Assembly: GCF_000695625.1 (NCBI RefSeq)
Contig: NZ_JMQI01000050.1
Location: forward strand, 62,001-126,000
Direction: 5' to 3'
Source: Amycolatopsis rifamycinica
Lineage (GTDB): Bacteria; Actinomycetota; Actinomycetes; Mycobacteriales; Pseudonocardiaceae
DNA: 64,000 nt
Made by a program: the position numbers and the translations under genes. Shown here in pieces: positions 26,617 through 35,291 of this stretch. Positions within the stretch are counted from its first letter, which is position 1. Each line of letters begins with the position of its first letter. The notes under the pieces are model-generated. The model was not told where the DNA came from, did not search any database, and saw nothing but the letters and a program-made list of their open reading frames with translations.

Positions 26617-27489
26617 ATGGCGAGCTTGAGCGAGTGGATCGAAGGGGCCCGGCCGCGGACGCTGCCCAACGCGGTGGCGCCGGTGGTGGCGGGCGTCGGC
26701 GCGGCGATCGCGCTGGACGCGTTCTCCTGGTGGCGTTCGGTGCTGGCGCTGCTGGTGTCCCTCTCGCTGATCGTCGGCGTCAACTACGCCAACGACTACT
26801 CCGACGGCATCCGCGGCACGGACGAAAACCGCGTCGGCCCGCTCCGGCTGGTCGGCTCCAAGGTCGCCGCCCCCAAGGCCGTGCTGACCGCCGCGCTGGT
26901 CTCCCTGGGCCTCGCCGGGGTGCTGGGACTGGTCCTGGTGGCCGTCAGCGGCCACTGGTGGCTGCTCGCGATGGGCGCGCTGTGCATCCTCGGCGCGTGG
27001 TTCTACACCGGCGGCAAGAAGCCCTACGGCTACTACGGCTTCGGCGAGATCGCCGTGTTCGTGTTCTTCGGCCTGGCCGGCGTGCTGGGCACGGTGTACG
27101 TCCAGGCGGGCCGGGTCAGCTGGGCGGCGCTGGCGTGCGCGGTCGCGGTCGGCTGCTTCTCGACGGCGGTCCTGACGGCCAACAACCTGCGTGACATTCC
27201 GACGGACATCGAGTCCGGCAAGCGCACCCTGGCCACCCGCCTGGGCGACCAGGGCACCCGGCGGCTCTACCTGGCCCTGATCGCGGTGCCGTACGTGCTC
27301 AGCGGAGTCCTGCAGTTCACCACGCACTCGCTTGCCGCGCTCACGGTGCTGAGCGTCGCCCTGCTGCCCCAGTCGGTCAGGGCGATCCTCCAGGACGCGA
27401 CCGGTCGCGCCCTCATCCCGGCGCTGCGGGACACCGGGCTCGCGATGCTCGCCTGGGCCGCGCTGGCCGCGTTCGGCCTCAACCTTTAG
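26617..27489 (+). CDS. menA: 1,4-dihydroxy-2-naphthoate polyprenyltransferase
   Basis: MenA attaches the polyprenyl tail to dihydroxynaphthoate in the membrane. The 290-residue protein has about eight helices and both UbiA-family aspartate motifs, NYANDYSDGIRGTD near residue 57 and NNLRDIPTDIESGKRTLA near residue 190. The start MASLSEWIEGARPRTLPNA resembles mycobacterial MenA; an ATG six codons earlier is possible. Its stop overlaps the convergent cysteine synthase-like gene by 4 bp. Confidence 0.95.
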   Translation: MASLSEWIEGARPRTLPNAVAPVVAGVGAAIALDAFSWWRSVLALLVSLSLIVGVNYANDYSDGIRGTDENRVGPLRLVGSKVAAPKAVLTAALVSLGLAGVLGLVLVAVSGHWWLLAMGALCILGAWFYTGGKKPYGYYGFGEIAVFVFFGLAGVLGTVYVQAGRVSWAALACAVAVGCFSTAVLTANNLRDIPTDIESGKRTLATRLGDQGTRRLYLALIAVPYVLSGVLQFTTHSLAALTVLSVALLPQSVRAILQDATGRALIPALRDTGLAMLAWAALAAFGLNL

Positions 27490-28565
27490 AGCGCCGGGAA
27501 CTTCCCGGTGGCCAGGAACTCCTCGAACAACGCCGTGTGCGGCGCGAGGTCCAGGTCCTGCTGGGCCAGCCACTCGTCGTTGTAGTACGTGTGCGCGTAC
27601 CGCTCGCCGCCGTCGCACAGCAGGGTGACGACGCTGCCCGCCTGGCCGTCCTCGACCATCCGGGAGATGAGCCGGAAGGCGCCGTAGAGGTTGGTGCCCG
27701 TCGAGCCGCCCGCCCAGTGCCCGGTGCGCTCGCGCAGCAGCCGGATGGCCGCCAGGGACCCGGCGTCGGGGATCTGGAACATCTCGTCGATGACGCCCGG
27801 GACGAACGACGGCTCGCAGCGCGGCCGCCCGATGCCCTCGATCCGGGACGGCATGCCGGTGCCGTAGTCCAGCGCGCCGGTCTCCCAGGCGCCGTAGAAC
27901 GACGAGTTCTCCGGGTCGACGACGCAGATCTTCGTCGTGTGGCGCTTGTAGCGGACGTACCGGCCGAAGGTCGCGCTGGTGCCGCCCGTGCCCGCGCCGA
28001 CGACGATCCACTTCGGGATCGGGTGGCGCTCCGCGCGCATCTGCGCGAACACCGACTCGGCGATGTTGTTGTTCCCGCGCCAGTCCGTCGCGCGCTCGGC
28101 GTAGGTGAACTGGTCGAGGTAGTGCCCGCCGCACTCGGCCGCGAGCCGCTCCGCCTCGGGGTACATCGCCGGGGCCTCGTCGACGAAGTGGCACTCGCCG
28201 CCGTAGAACTCGATGAGCGCGACCTTCTCCTTCGACGTGCGCCGCGGCACGACGGTGATGAAGCGCAGCCCCAGCATCCGGGCGAAGTAGGCCTCGGACA
28301 CCGCGGTGGACCCGCTGGAGGCCTCGACGAGCACGGTGTCCGGCCCGATCTGGCCGTTGACCAGCCCGTAGAGGAACAGCGACCGAGCCAGCCGGTGCTT
28401 CAGCGAGCCGGTCGGGTGGACCGACTCGTCCTTGAGGTACAGGTCGATGCCCCACTCCGGGGGCAGCGGGAAGACGTGCAGGTGCGTGTCGGCGCTGCGG
28501 TTGGCGTCGGCCTCGATGATCCGGACGGCCTCGCGGACCCAGCTGCGGTTGTGCGGGCGGCTCAC
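27486..28565 (-). CDS. PLP-dependent cysteine synthase / desulfhydrase family enzyme
   Basis: The 359-residue protein is a fold-type II PLP enzyme. The Schiff-base lysine lies in DESVHPTGSLKHRLARS near residue 56, the phosphate loop in GAGTGGTSATFGRYV near residue 191, and an Asn-loop equivalent is VEASSGSTAVSEAYFARM near residue 80. This SSGSTAVSEAYFARM form is typical of the actinobacterial Cds1/CysK2 branch, some of whose members degrade cysteine to sulfide. Whether it makes or breaks cysteine cannot be told here. The start is a GTG overlapping the DUF4229 stop by 4 bp. Confidence 0.85.
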   Translation of the reverse strand: MSRPHNRSWVREAVRIIEADANRSADTHLHVFPLPPEWGIDLYLKDESVHPTGSLKHRLARSLFLYGLVNGQIGPDTVLVEASSGSTAVSEAYFARMLGLRFITVVPRRTSKEKVALIEFYGGECHFVDEAPAMYPEAERLAAECGGHYLDQFTYAERATDWRGNNNIAESVFAQMRAERHPIPKWIVVGAGTGGTSATFGRYVRYKRHTTKICVVDPENSSFYGAWETGALDYGTGMPSRIEGIGRPRCEPSFVPGVIDEMFQIPDAGSLAAIRLLRERTGHWAGGSTGTNLYGAFRLISRMVEDGQAGSVVTLLCDGGERYAHTYYNDEWLAQQDLDLAPHTALFEEFLATGKFPAL

Positions 28566-28852
28566 TCGGACTGCCCGGCGGCCGTGTCACCACGCAGCTG
28601 CGCGCGCAGCTGCGCCCGGGCGCGGGCGCGCTTCTCGTTGCGCTTCGCCAGGCCGGCGGTCACGCGGGCGTTGAGCGGGCGGAACAGCAGCAGGCCGAGC
28701 GGCAGCCCGACGACCAGGCCGATCACCAGGCCGACCAGCAGGGGCACGCCGGCCAGCGAAAGCGCCCACGCGATCACCCCGACCAGCACGAACCGCGCCA
28801 GCAGGTACAGCGTCAGGTCACGGGGCAGGTGGTCGGCCTTCACGTCGCTCAC
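28562..28852 (-). CDS. DUF4229 membrane protein
   Basis: This 96-residue protein has two closely spaced helices (about residues 15-35 and 38-58) followed by a very basic tail rich in Arg, Lys and Ala, the pattern of DUF4229. Its function is unknown. Similar genes accompany menA and ccs genes in other actinobacteria. The start is GTG and the stop is coupled to the downstream PLP enzyme. Confidence 0.82.
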   Translation of the reverse strand: MSDVKADHLPRDLTLYLLARFVLVGVIAWALSLAGVPLLVGLVIGLVVGLPLGLLLFRPLNARVTAGLAKRNEKRARARAQLRAQLRGDTAAGQSE

Positions 28853-28863
28853 ATCAACGCAGG

Positions 28864-29337
28864 CTACGCCCCGCCCGGCCGGTCCTTCTGCAGGCCCGCG
28901 TTGTTCGGGCGGCCCTCGAACCGCGTCGAGAGCACGACGGTGGTGTTCGTCCGCCCGACGCCGGGGATGCGGCGCAACCGGCCGAGCGTGCGTTCCAGCT
29001 CGTCGACGGTCGGCACCCGCACCTTGATGACGAAGGCCTCGTCGCCCGCCACCGCGTAGCAGCTCTCGACCTCGTCGAGTTCGGCGAGCGCGTCGGCGAC
29101 GTCGTCCTCCGTGGCGGTGTCGGTCGGGTGGATGCTGACGAGGGCGGTGACGCCGAGGCCGACGGAACTGGGGTCGACGACCGCGTGGTAGCCGGTGATC
29201 ACGCCGGCGGCTTCCAGCTTGCCCACGCGTTCGTGCACCGACGACGCGGACAGCCCGACGGCTCGTCCGAGATCGGCGTAAGTGGCCCGTCCGTTGATGC
29301 GCAACGCTGCGATGATCTTCCGGTCCAACTGATCCAC
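28864..29337 (-). CDS. Lrp/AsnC family transcriptional regulator
   Basis: The 157-residue protein has an N-terminal helix-turn-helix (MDQLDRKIIAALRINGR to LSASSVHERVGKLEAAGVI, residues 1-48) and a C-terminal RAM ligand-binding domain (about 65-140) with AVAGDEAFVIKVRVP near residue 94. Lrp proteins sense amino acids as octamers. The start is GTG. It lies 11 bp before DUF4229 and the PLP enzyme and may regulate them in response to an amino acid such as cysteine; that is inference from position. Confidence 0.93.
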   Translation of the reverse strand: MDQLDRKIIAALRINGRATYADLGRAVGLSASSVHERVGKLEAAGVITGYHAVVDPSSVGLGVTALVSIHPTDTATEDDVADALAELDEVESCYAVAGDEAFVIKVRVPTVDELERTLGRLRRIPGVGRTNTTVVLSTRFEGRPNNAGLQKDRPGGA

Positions 29338-29614
29338 GGCATCACTCTATGCGGTTGGACAATCCCCCATTGGCACCACGCCCGGCCGCCGTCGGCCACC
29401 GGAGCGCCGTCTCCGCACGTCAGGTCACCGGAGGGTAGTTGCATAGCGTGAACAAACTGTCCGTTTTGACCTTTAAGGGCTCTTTACTCGCGGACAACCG
29501 TTCGAGTACCCGACGGGTGAAGTGCAACGATTGCCTCGTTGGCTACCCCGGCGCGACGGGCAGAAGGGCCCGGACGCCTCCGGTATAGCAGTGAGTTCGT
29601 TAAGGAGGCGGAAA

Positions 29615-29827
29615 ATGACCGCGACGATGGGCGGACGCCTGCTCACCCCTGGCGAGGTGGCGGCGCTGTTCCGAGTGGACCCCAAGACGGTGACGCGGTG
29701 GGCGACCGCGGGCCGGATCGGCTCGATCCGGACCCCGGGCGGGCACCGGCGGTTCCGGGAGTCCGAGGTGAACGAGCTCCTCGCCGAGCTGACCACCGAC
29801 GCCAGCGAACCGGCGCGCAACGCCTGA
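29615..29827 (+). CDS. bldC: BldC, MerR-like developmental regulator
   Basis: BldC is a small DNA-binding protein that holds back sporulation genes during vegetative growth in Streptomyces. The 70-residue protein begins MTATMGGRLLTPGEVAALF and has VDPKTVTRWATAGRIGS and RTPGGHRRFRESEVNELLAE, the BldC winged helix-turn-helix. The ATG at 29615 has a strong AAGGAGG six bases upstream. Near-full agreement in length and helix pattern makes the call firm. It is divergent from the Lrp gene. Confidence 0.95.
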   Translation: MTATMGGRLLTPGEVAALFRVDPKTVTRWATAGRIGSIRTPGGHRRFRESEVNELLAELTTDASEPARNA

Positions 29828-29971
29828 ACCATCCGGACGTCAGGGCCGTGTCGGGTACGGGAACACCCCGTCCCCGGCACGGCCTTCGTGCTTTCCCGGC
29901 CCGCTTCAGGCCCACCACACGGCCGGAGAGGTTAACCTCGGGGGACAGGCAGCCATACGGAAGGATCCGGC

Positions 29972-30157
29972 ATGCTCGCTCTGCTCGCGGCGGTCGGCGC
30001 GCTGGTCGTCGCCCTGCTCCTGTGGCGGTCGTTCGCCGGTCAGCGGATCGGGGTGCCCTCGGCTCCGCGCCGCGCGCCCCTCGCGCCCGACGACGACCCC
30101 GACTTCCTGCGCCAGCTGGCCGAACAGCAGCGCAAACGCCGGGACGAAGACCTCTAG
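29972..30157 (+). CDS. Small single-helix membrane protein
   Basis: This 61-residue protein has one N-terminal transmembrane helix (LALLAAVGALVVALLLW, residues 2-18) and a charged cytoplasmic tail with PDDDPDFLRQLAEQQRKRRDE. A good AAGGA ribosome site lies nine bases upstream of the ATG. I do not recognise a named family. It ends 40 bp before a family A palindrome and is convergent with the MinD/ParA-like gene. Confidence 0.75.
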   Translation: MLALLAAVGALVVALLLWRSFAGQRIGVPSAPRRAPLAPDDDPDFLRQLAEQQRKRRDEDL

Positions 30158-30196
30158 GCCCCTTTACCTTCGCCCACCCCCACGTGCCGAAGCCGG

Positions 30197-30255
30197 CACT
30201 TTCACGTGAAAGCGTTCCGGAGTTACGAACTCCGGGTCACTTTCACGTGAAAGTG
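30197..30255. repeat. Two family A palindromes flanking a third hairpin
   Basis: The 18-bp family A core occurs at 30238-30255 (exact) and 30197-30214 (one mismatch). Between them an unrelated inverted repeat, CCGGAGTT-ACG-AACTCCGG, lies at 30217-30235. The spacing of 41 bp differs from the 33-bp tandem unit seen elsewhere. The block sits in the gap between convergent genes, 11 bp past the MinD/ParA-like stop, and may act as a bidirectional terminator. Confidence 0.8.
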
Positions 30256-30266
30256 CCGGGCCGGGG

Positions 30267-31625
30267 TCAGCGGTAGCCCTGCGAAAGCGGGGTGGCGAAG
30301 CCGTCGGCGACGGTGGCCGCCAGTTCCAGCAGGGCCAGGCGGGTGTCGCCGGACAGGCGGTCCAGCTCGATCTCCGCGCCTTCCTCCAGGTGCGGGTCGA
30401 ACGGCACCTTGCAGACCGCGCGGACCTTCGCGCCGAAGTGCGCCGACAGCTTGTCGAGGTCGACCGAGCCGCCCTTGGGGCGAACCGAGTTGATCACCGC
30501 CACCGAGCGCTTGACCAGCTCGCCGTAGCCGTGCGCCTCGAGCCAGTCGAGCGTCGCCGAGGCGCTGCGGGCGCCGTCGACCGAGCCGGACGAGACCACG
30601 ACCAGCGCGTCCGCGACGTCCAGGACGCCCTTCATCGCCGAGTGCATCAGGCCGGTGCCGCAGTCGGTGAGCACGATGTTGTAGAAGTGCTCCAGCAGGT
30701 TGACCGTGCGGCGGTAGTCGTCCTCCGAGAACGCCTCCGACACGGCCGGGTCCTGCTCGCTGGCCAGGATCTCCAGCCGGCTCGAGCCCTGGGACGTGTA
30801 GGACCGGACGTCGCTGTAGCGCGTGATGCGGGCCGCGTCGCGCAGCAGGTGGCGGACCGTCGCGGTCGTCTCCAGGGGGATCTTCTGCGACAGCGTGCCG
30901 CGGTCCGGGTTGGCGTCCACCGCGACCACGCGGTCGCCGCGCAGGGACGCGAACGTCGAGCCCAGCGTCGTCGTCACCGTGGTCTTGCCGACGCCGCCCT
31001 TGAGCGACAGCATCGCGATCTTGTAGCACCCGCGCAGCGGCTGGTTGACGCGGGCGATGAGCTCGCGGCGGCGGGTGTCCGCCGGGCTCTCCCCCGGGTT
31101 CACCAGCTTGCCCGTGCCCACGTAGACCGCCTTGCGCCAGCCGGACTGCGGCGGCCGCCTGGTCTGCTTGACCAGGTGCGCGGTCGACAGGTCGTGGCCG
31201 TGGCCCGGCTGCTGCGGGGCCGCGTGCCGGCCGCCCTGGGGCTGCGGGAGCCCGGACGCCGGCTGCTGCTGCGGGTACTGGGCGTGCGCCTGGTACGGCT
31301 GCGCCGGGTCGCCGTACTGCGGCTGCAGCGGCGGGAGGTTCCGGTCGTAGCCGTAGGGCACCTGGTGCGGCCCCGACACGGCCGGATTGGGCACTTGGTG
31401 CGGGCCCGACACAGCCGGGTTGGGCACCTGGTGCGGGCCCGAAACCGCCGGGTTGGGCGGCGGGGCCACCGCCTGCGTCGGCTGCACGTCGAACGCCCCC
31501 GACGTCTCGGGGTGCGGGTGCGAGTCCGTCCGATCGTCGGCGAACAGGCCCGGCTGCGGTGCGGCAGCGGCCGGTTCAGCCTGTTCGGGGTGGCCTGGAG
31601 CCGATTCTTCGCTGGGTCCGGTCAC
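30267..31625 (-). CDS. MinD/ParA-like ATPase with repetitive N-terminus
   Basis: The 452-residue protein has a disordered Pro/Gln/His-rich N-terminal half (residues 1-165) and a C-terminal deviant Walker ATPase with LSLKGGVGKTTVTTTLG near residue 207 and later VVAVDANPDRGTLSQK near residue 233. The N-terminal part has three tandem copies of the 11-residue unit NPAVSGPHQVP. Related proteins are Rv0530 beside the ccs genes and EspI-type ATPases of ESX systems. The start is a GTG. A role in positioning or secretion is possible but not shown. Confidence 0.88.
   Translation of the reverse strand: MTGPSEESAPGHPEQAEPAAAAPQPGLFADDRTDSHPHPETSGAFDVQPTQAVAPPPNPAVSGPHQVPNPAVSGPHQVPNPAVSGPHQVPYGYDRNLPPLQPQYGDPAQPYQAHAQYPQQQPASGLPQPQGGRHAAPQQPGHGHDLSTAHLVKQTRRPPQSGWRKAVYVGTGKLVNPGESPADTRRRELIARVNQPLRGCYKIAMLSLKGGVGKTTVTTTLGSTFASLRGDRVVAVDANPDRGTLSQKIPLETTATVRHLLRDAARITRYSDVRSYTSQGSSRLEILASEQDPAVSEAFSEDDYRRTVNLLEHFYNIVLTDCGTGLMHSAMKGVLDVADALVVVSSGSVDGARSASATLDWLEAHGYGELVKRSVAVINSVRPKGGSVDLDKLSAHFGAKVRAVCKVPFDPHLEEGAEIELDRLSGDTRLALLELAATVADGFATPLSQGYR
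31358..31456. repeat. Coding tandem repeat, 3 x 33 bp
   Basis: Three units of 33 bp begin at 31358, 31391 and 31424 and encode three copies of NPAVSGPHQVP in the ATPase N-terminus. The copies differ at a few bases. They are not related in sequence to family A. Confidence 0.85.
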
Positions 31626-31700
31626 CGGTGAAAACCTCCACGCGCTCCGCCTGACACTCCGCCCCCGGTGACGACGGTAGTCGGCGGACGCGCGGGACGC

Positions 31701-32669
31701 TCAGCCCACCCCGGCGTAGGAGTGCAGGCCCGCGGTGACGAGGTTCACGAAGAACAGGTTGAAGACGATCGCGGCGAACCCGACGATGTTGATGGCCGCC
31801 GCCCGGGCCCCGCGCCAGCCCGCGGTCGCCCGCGAGTGCAGGTAGGCCGCGTAGACCACCCAGGCGATGAACGCGACGGTCTCCTTCGGGTCCCAGCCCC
31901 AGAACCGGCCCCACGCCGACTCGGCCCAGACCGCGCCGCAGAGCACGCCGAAGGTGAACACCGGGAAGGCGAAGATGGTGGTCCGGTAGGCGATCCGGTC
32001 GAGGACGTCGGCCGCGGGCAGCTTCGGCGCGAACCGGGCGAACTTCGTGTTGTCCTTGTCGTGGGCCGCGCGGAACAGGTACAGCACGCTCGCGACCCCC
32101 GGCACGAGGAAGACACCGGACCCGATGATGGCCGCCGAGACGTGGATGACCAGCCAGTACGACTGCAGCGCGGGCTGCACCGGCGCCGCGATCGTGTACA
32201 GCATCGTGCCGTTGACGAACATCAGGATCACGACGGGCAGCAGCAGGAAGCCGGTGAGGTGGCGGACCGGGAACTTCCCCATCACGACCAGCCAGGTCAC
32301 CACCGTGATGAAGGTGACGGCCATGCCGTACTCGTACATGTTGCCCCACGGCGCGCGGTGCACGGCGAGCCCGCGCAGCACGATCGCCGACAGCTGCAGC
32401 AGCGCGCCGAGCACGAGCAGCGACGCGCCCATCCGGCCGATCCGCTCGGGGCGGCCGACCTCGCGCGGCGCGGCCGGGGCCTCTTCGACCGGCGGCCCGC
32501 CGGCGCCGACGAGCTCGCGCGAGCGCCGCTGGGCCCGCTCCATGGCGAGCCGGCCCTTGGCGCCGAAGCCCTGCTCGATCAGCGTCATCATCAGCGCGAC
32601 GACGTAGATCGCCGCGGCGGTGGTGTACAGCCAGTCGCTGTAGCGCGACAGCGTCTCGTTGATCGGCAT
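31701..32669 (-). CDS. ccsB: Cytochrome c biogenesis protein CcsB (CcsA/ResC type)
   Basis: This is the haem-handling subunit of the system II cytochrome c synthase. The 322-residue membrane protein has about eight helices, the haem-binding WWD-type motif WGRFWGWDPKETVAFIAW near residue 259, and conserved histidines in LAVHRAPWGNMYEYG near residue 101 and WLVIHVSAAIIGSG near residue 172. It lies 3 bp after resB in the same operon. Names for this protein vary between CcsA, CcsB and ResC. Confidence 0.95.
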   Translation of the reverse strand: MPINETLSRYSDWLYTTAAAIYVVALMMTLIEQGFGAKGRLAMERAQRRSRELVGAGGPPVEEAPAAPREVGRPERIGRMGASLLVLGALLQLSAIVLRGLAVHRAPWGNMYEYGMAVTFITVVTWLVVMGKFPVRHLTGFLLLPVVILMFVNGTMLYTIAAPVQPALQSYWLVIHVSAAIIGSGVFLVPGVASVLYLFRAAHDKDNTKFARFAPKLPAADVLDRIAYRTTIFAFPVFTFGVLCGAVWAESAWGRFWGWDPKETVAFIAWVVYAAYLHSRATAGWRGARAAAINIVGFAAIVFNLFFVNLVTAGLHSYAGVG

Positions 32670-32672
32670 GCC

Positions 32673-34277
32673 TCAGCCCTTCTGCCCGCCGAGCAGGCGT
32701 TCGCTGACCCGGTGGAACTCTTCGCCGTACCCGGCCTGGTCGGTGCGGGCCAGCCCGGCAACCTCGATCACGGTACTCGGGTCGTCTTCGGTACCGGGCT
32801 TCACCCGCACCCACAGCCGGCGGCGCTTGACCAGCAGGGACGCGCCGAGACCGACGAACATCGCGATGGCGAAGCCGAGCACGAACCCCTGCGTCGGGTC
32901 GTGGGACACCTGCAGCGAGACCCACTGGCCGACGCCGTCGAAGCGGATCTTCGTGCCGTCGTCGAGCTTGATCTCCTGCCCGACCTCGAGGTTCTGCCGG
33001 GCGACCTTCTTCAGCCTGCCGTCGTCGACCCGCGATTGGTCGACCTCGAAGACCGACTGGCCGCGTCCGGAGTCCAGGCCGAGGTCGCCGCGCAGGACGT
33101 CGACGGCGACGGCCGGGTCCTTCGCCTCGGGCGCCGACGACGTCAGGACGGTGCCGTGCAGGAACGCCGTCGGCGCGAACAGGCCGGTGATGGCCAGCTG
33201 GCGGGTCCGCCGCTGCACCTCGTCCGTGATGCCGGGCTGGTCGAACTTCGTCGCGCCCTCGGCGAGCATCGTGGCCGGGTCGACGGTGCGCCACTGCGTG
33301 CTCTGGGTGCGCTGCGAGCCGTCCGGGAAGGTGACCGTGAACTTCGGCGAGTAGCCGTGGCCGAGCAGGTAGACGCGGTCGCCGGCGGTGCGCAGCGGCG
33401 AGTTGACCTCCAGGCCGTACGGGCGCCAGGTGCCCGTCTCGAGGTCCGGGCCGGACTGGTACTCGATGTTCGAGTGGTAGTAGTCCGGCTGGCCCGACGC
33501 GGTGTAGCGCGCGGTGAAGTCGTTCACCTTCACGCAGAACGGGTTCAGGTCGGTGCCGTCGACGCGCAGGCCGGCGTTGAACGAGTCGTAGTTGTAGATG
33601 CCGGCGTTGCAGAACGAGCTGCCGTCGGCCTGGACGATGACCTGGCCTTCGTAGCCGAAGAGCTTGCCGAGGGCGAAGAACACGATCAGGCCGAGCATGC
33701 TGAAGTGGAAGACGAGGTTGCCGGTCTCGCGCAGGAACCCGCGTTCGGCGGAAATCGTGCGGACGCCGCCATCCTCTTCACGCTCGATGCGCCGCCAGCC
33801 GGACAGCTGCTGGTGGGCGGCCGCGATCACGGTGGCGACGTCGGCGGTGGCGGCGCCGCGGCCGGGCCGGTAGTGCGGCATCCGGGCCAGGTTGCGCGGC
33901 GTCAGCACCGGCTTGGCGCGCATCGCCTTGACGTACTCGAAGCTGCGCGGGGTCAGGCAGCCGACGAGCGAGACCATCAGCAGCAGGTAGATCGCCGAGA
34001 ACCAGATGCTGGAGTAGACGTCGTAGAACTCGAGCTGGTCGAGCAGCGTCCCCCACCAGCCGTGCGCGCTGATGTACTCGTCGACCTTGGGGGCGTTGAG
34101 CTTCCGCTGCGGCAGCAGCGCGCCCGGCAGGGCGGCCAGGGCGAGGAGGAACAGCAGGACGAGCGCGGTGCGCATCGACGTCAGGCCGCGCCAGGTGTTG
34201 CGGAGGAAGGCGAAGGTGCGCTTGACGGGCGTGTGGTGCGGCTTCGGCGCGGCGGGCGGCGCCTCGGTGGTCGTCAC
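32673..34277 (-). CDS. resB: Cytochrome c biogenesis protein ResB
   Basis: ResB is the partner of the CcsA-type protein in system II haem attachment outside the membrane. The 534-residue protein has an N-terminal extension, helices at about residues 38-58, 88-108 and 185-205, a large extracytoplasmic domain, and a final helix near residue 460. I placed the start at a GTG at 34277 that overlaps the ccdA stop by 4 bp; the frame continues open upstream only because it runs antiparallel through ccdA. Confidence 0.94.
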   Translation of the reverse strand: MTTTEAPPAAPKPHHTPVKRTFAFLRNTWRGLTSMRTALVLLFLLALAALPGALLPQRKLNAPKVDEYISAHGWWGTLLDQLEFYDVYSSIWFSAIYLLLMVSLVGCLTPRSFEYVKAMRAKPVLTPRNLARMPHYRPGRGAATADVATVIAAAHQQLSGWRRIEREEDGGVRTISAERGFLRETGNLVFHFSMLGLIVFFALGKLFGYEGQVIVQADGSSFCNAGIYNYDSFNAGLRVDGTDLNPFCVKVNDFTARYTASGQPDYYHSNIEYQSGPDLETGTWRPYGLEVNSPLRTAGDRVYLLGHGYSPKFTVTFPDGSQRTQSTQWRTVDPATMLAEGATKFDQPGITDEVQRRTRQLAITGLFAPTAFLHGTVLTSSAPEAKDPAVAVDVLRGDLGLDSGRGQSVFEVDQSRVDDGRLKKVARQNLEVGQEIKLDDGTKIRFDGVGQWVSLQVSHDPTQGFVLGFAIAMFVGLGASLLVKRRRLWVRVKPGTEDDPSTVIEVAGLARTDQAGYGEEFHRVSERLLGGQKG

Positions 34278-35038
34278 AGCGGCAGCTCCAGGTTGAGCGA
34301 GAACTCGTTGCGGAGCCAGCCCATCAGATCCCCCCAGACGCCGGTGACCAGCAGGATGCCGACAGCCATCAGCAGCACACCGCCGAAGATCTGCACCTGA
34401 CGGCCGTGCCGGCGCACCCAGTCGGTGGCGCGCACGGCCCAGCGGGCGCCGAGCGCGATGAGCAGGAACGGCACCCCGAGGCCGAGGCAGTAGACGGCGA
34501 TCAGCAGGTACCCGCGGGCCGCGGCGCCGCCGGTGGCGCTGGCCAGCGTCATGACCGCGGACAGGGTCGGCCCGATGCACGGCGTCCAGCCGAGCCCGAA
34601 GACCGCGCCGAGCAGCGGAGCGCTCCAGACCCCGCCGCGCGGCACGTGGTGCGAGCGGACCTCGCGCTGCAGGCCGGGGATCCAGCCGAGGAACACCAGC
34701 GCCATGGCGATGGTGAGCACCCCGCCGAAGCGCTGGAGGACGTCCTGGTTGAGGGTGAGGGTCGCGGTCAGCCAGACCAGCGTGCCGAGCGTGGCGACGA
34801 AGACGGCGGTGAACCCGAGCACGAACAGCAGCGCGGCCCCGACGACGGCCCAGCGCCCCTGCTTGCGCTCCTCGTCGGCGCTGACGGCCGGCGCGTCGGC
34901 CCCGACGAGCGCGGCGAGGTAGGCGAGGTACCCCGGCACGAGCGGCACGACGCACGGCGAGGCGAAGGAGACGGCCCCGGCCAGCAGCGCGACACCCGCG
35001 GCGAGCAGCAGCGGCCCGGAGATCGCCAGCTCGGTCAC
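34274..35038 (-). CDS. ccdA: Cytochrome c biogenesis thiol transporter CcdA
   Basis: CcdA moves reducing power across the membrane to keep apocytochrome cysteines reduced, with ResA as outside partner. The 254-residue protein has six helices and the two reactive cysteines in FASPCVVPLVPGYLAYLAAL and LGWTPCIGPTLSAVM. I favour the GTG at 35038 because CGGAG lies eight bases upstream; a GTG three codons earlier at 35047 is the alternative. It starts the ccdA-resB-ccsB transcription unit. Confidence 0.94.
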   Translation of the reverse strand: MTELAISGPLLLAAGVALLAGAVSFASPCVVPLVPGYLAYLAALVGADAPAVSADEERKQGRWAVVGAALLFVLGFTAVFVATLGTLVWLTATLTLNQDVLQRFGGVLTIAMALVFLGWIPGLQREVRSHHVPRGGVWSAPLLGAVFGLGWTPCIGPTLSAVMTLASATGGAAARGYLLIAVYCLGLGVPFLLIALGARWAVRATDWVRRHGRQVQIFGGVLLMAVGILLVTGVWGDLMGWLRNEFSLNLELPL

Positions 35039-35150
35039 GGAGTTCACTCCGTTGAGGGTAGGCAGTGAGGTCCTGGTGAGAACGCCGGGGCCGCTTCACC
35101 GGACCTCGGTCACAGCAGATCAGGACCTTGGTCCCCCTGTCACGTCCCGC

Positions 35151-35271
35151 CCGAGCGCACCCAATGTGGCGTTCGGTGCTCCATCCATGCCCCCGCCACC
35201 GCCCTCAACGGAGGCGCTCCGCGCCGCAGTGCTGATTCCAGCGCACCCAACGCCACATTGGGGCGCTCGGG
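35151..35271. repeat. Family C inverted repeat pair
   Basis: Two near-identical arms of about 30 bp lie in opposite orientation at 35151-35181 and 35241-35271; the shared centre is CCAATGTGGCGTT and its complement. They agree at about 27 of 30 positions and are separated by 59 bp. Each arm is also partly self-complementary at its ends (GAGCGCACC with GGTGCTC). The pair fills the spacer between ccdA and the upstream secreted protein. It has the layout of a small non-coding mobile or terminator element. Confidence 0.75.
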
Positions 35272-35291
35272 TCAGGCCGGAGCGCCGAGGA

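Noticed and set aside
12313..27489. Antibiotic biosynthesis cluster suggested by two SARP-type regulators
   Set aside because: No polyketide, peptide synthetase, or lanthipeptide genes lie between or beside them; the neighbours are menaquinone and housekeeping genes.
29448..29588. 46-codon frame upstream of bldC with a CNDC motif
   Set aside because: The ribosome site is too far from the GTG and codon use in the second half is poor; it may be the bldC leader RNA only.
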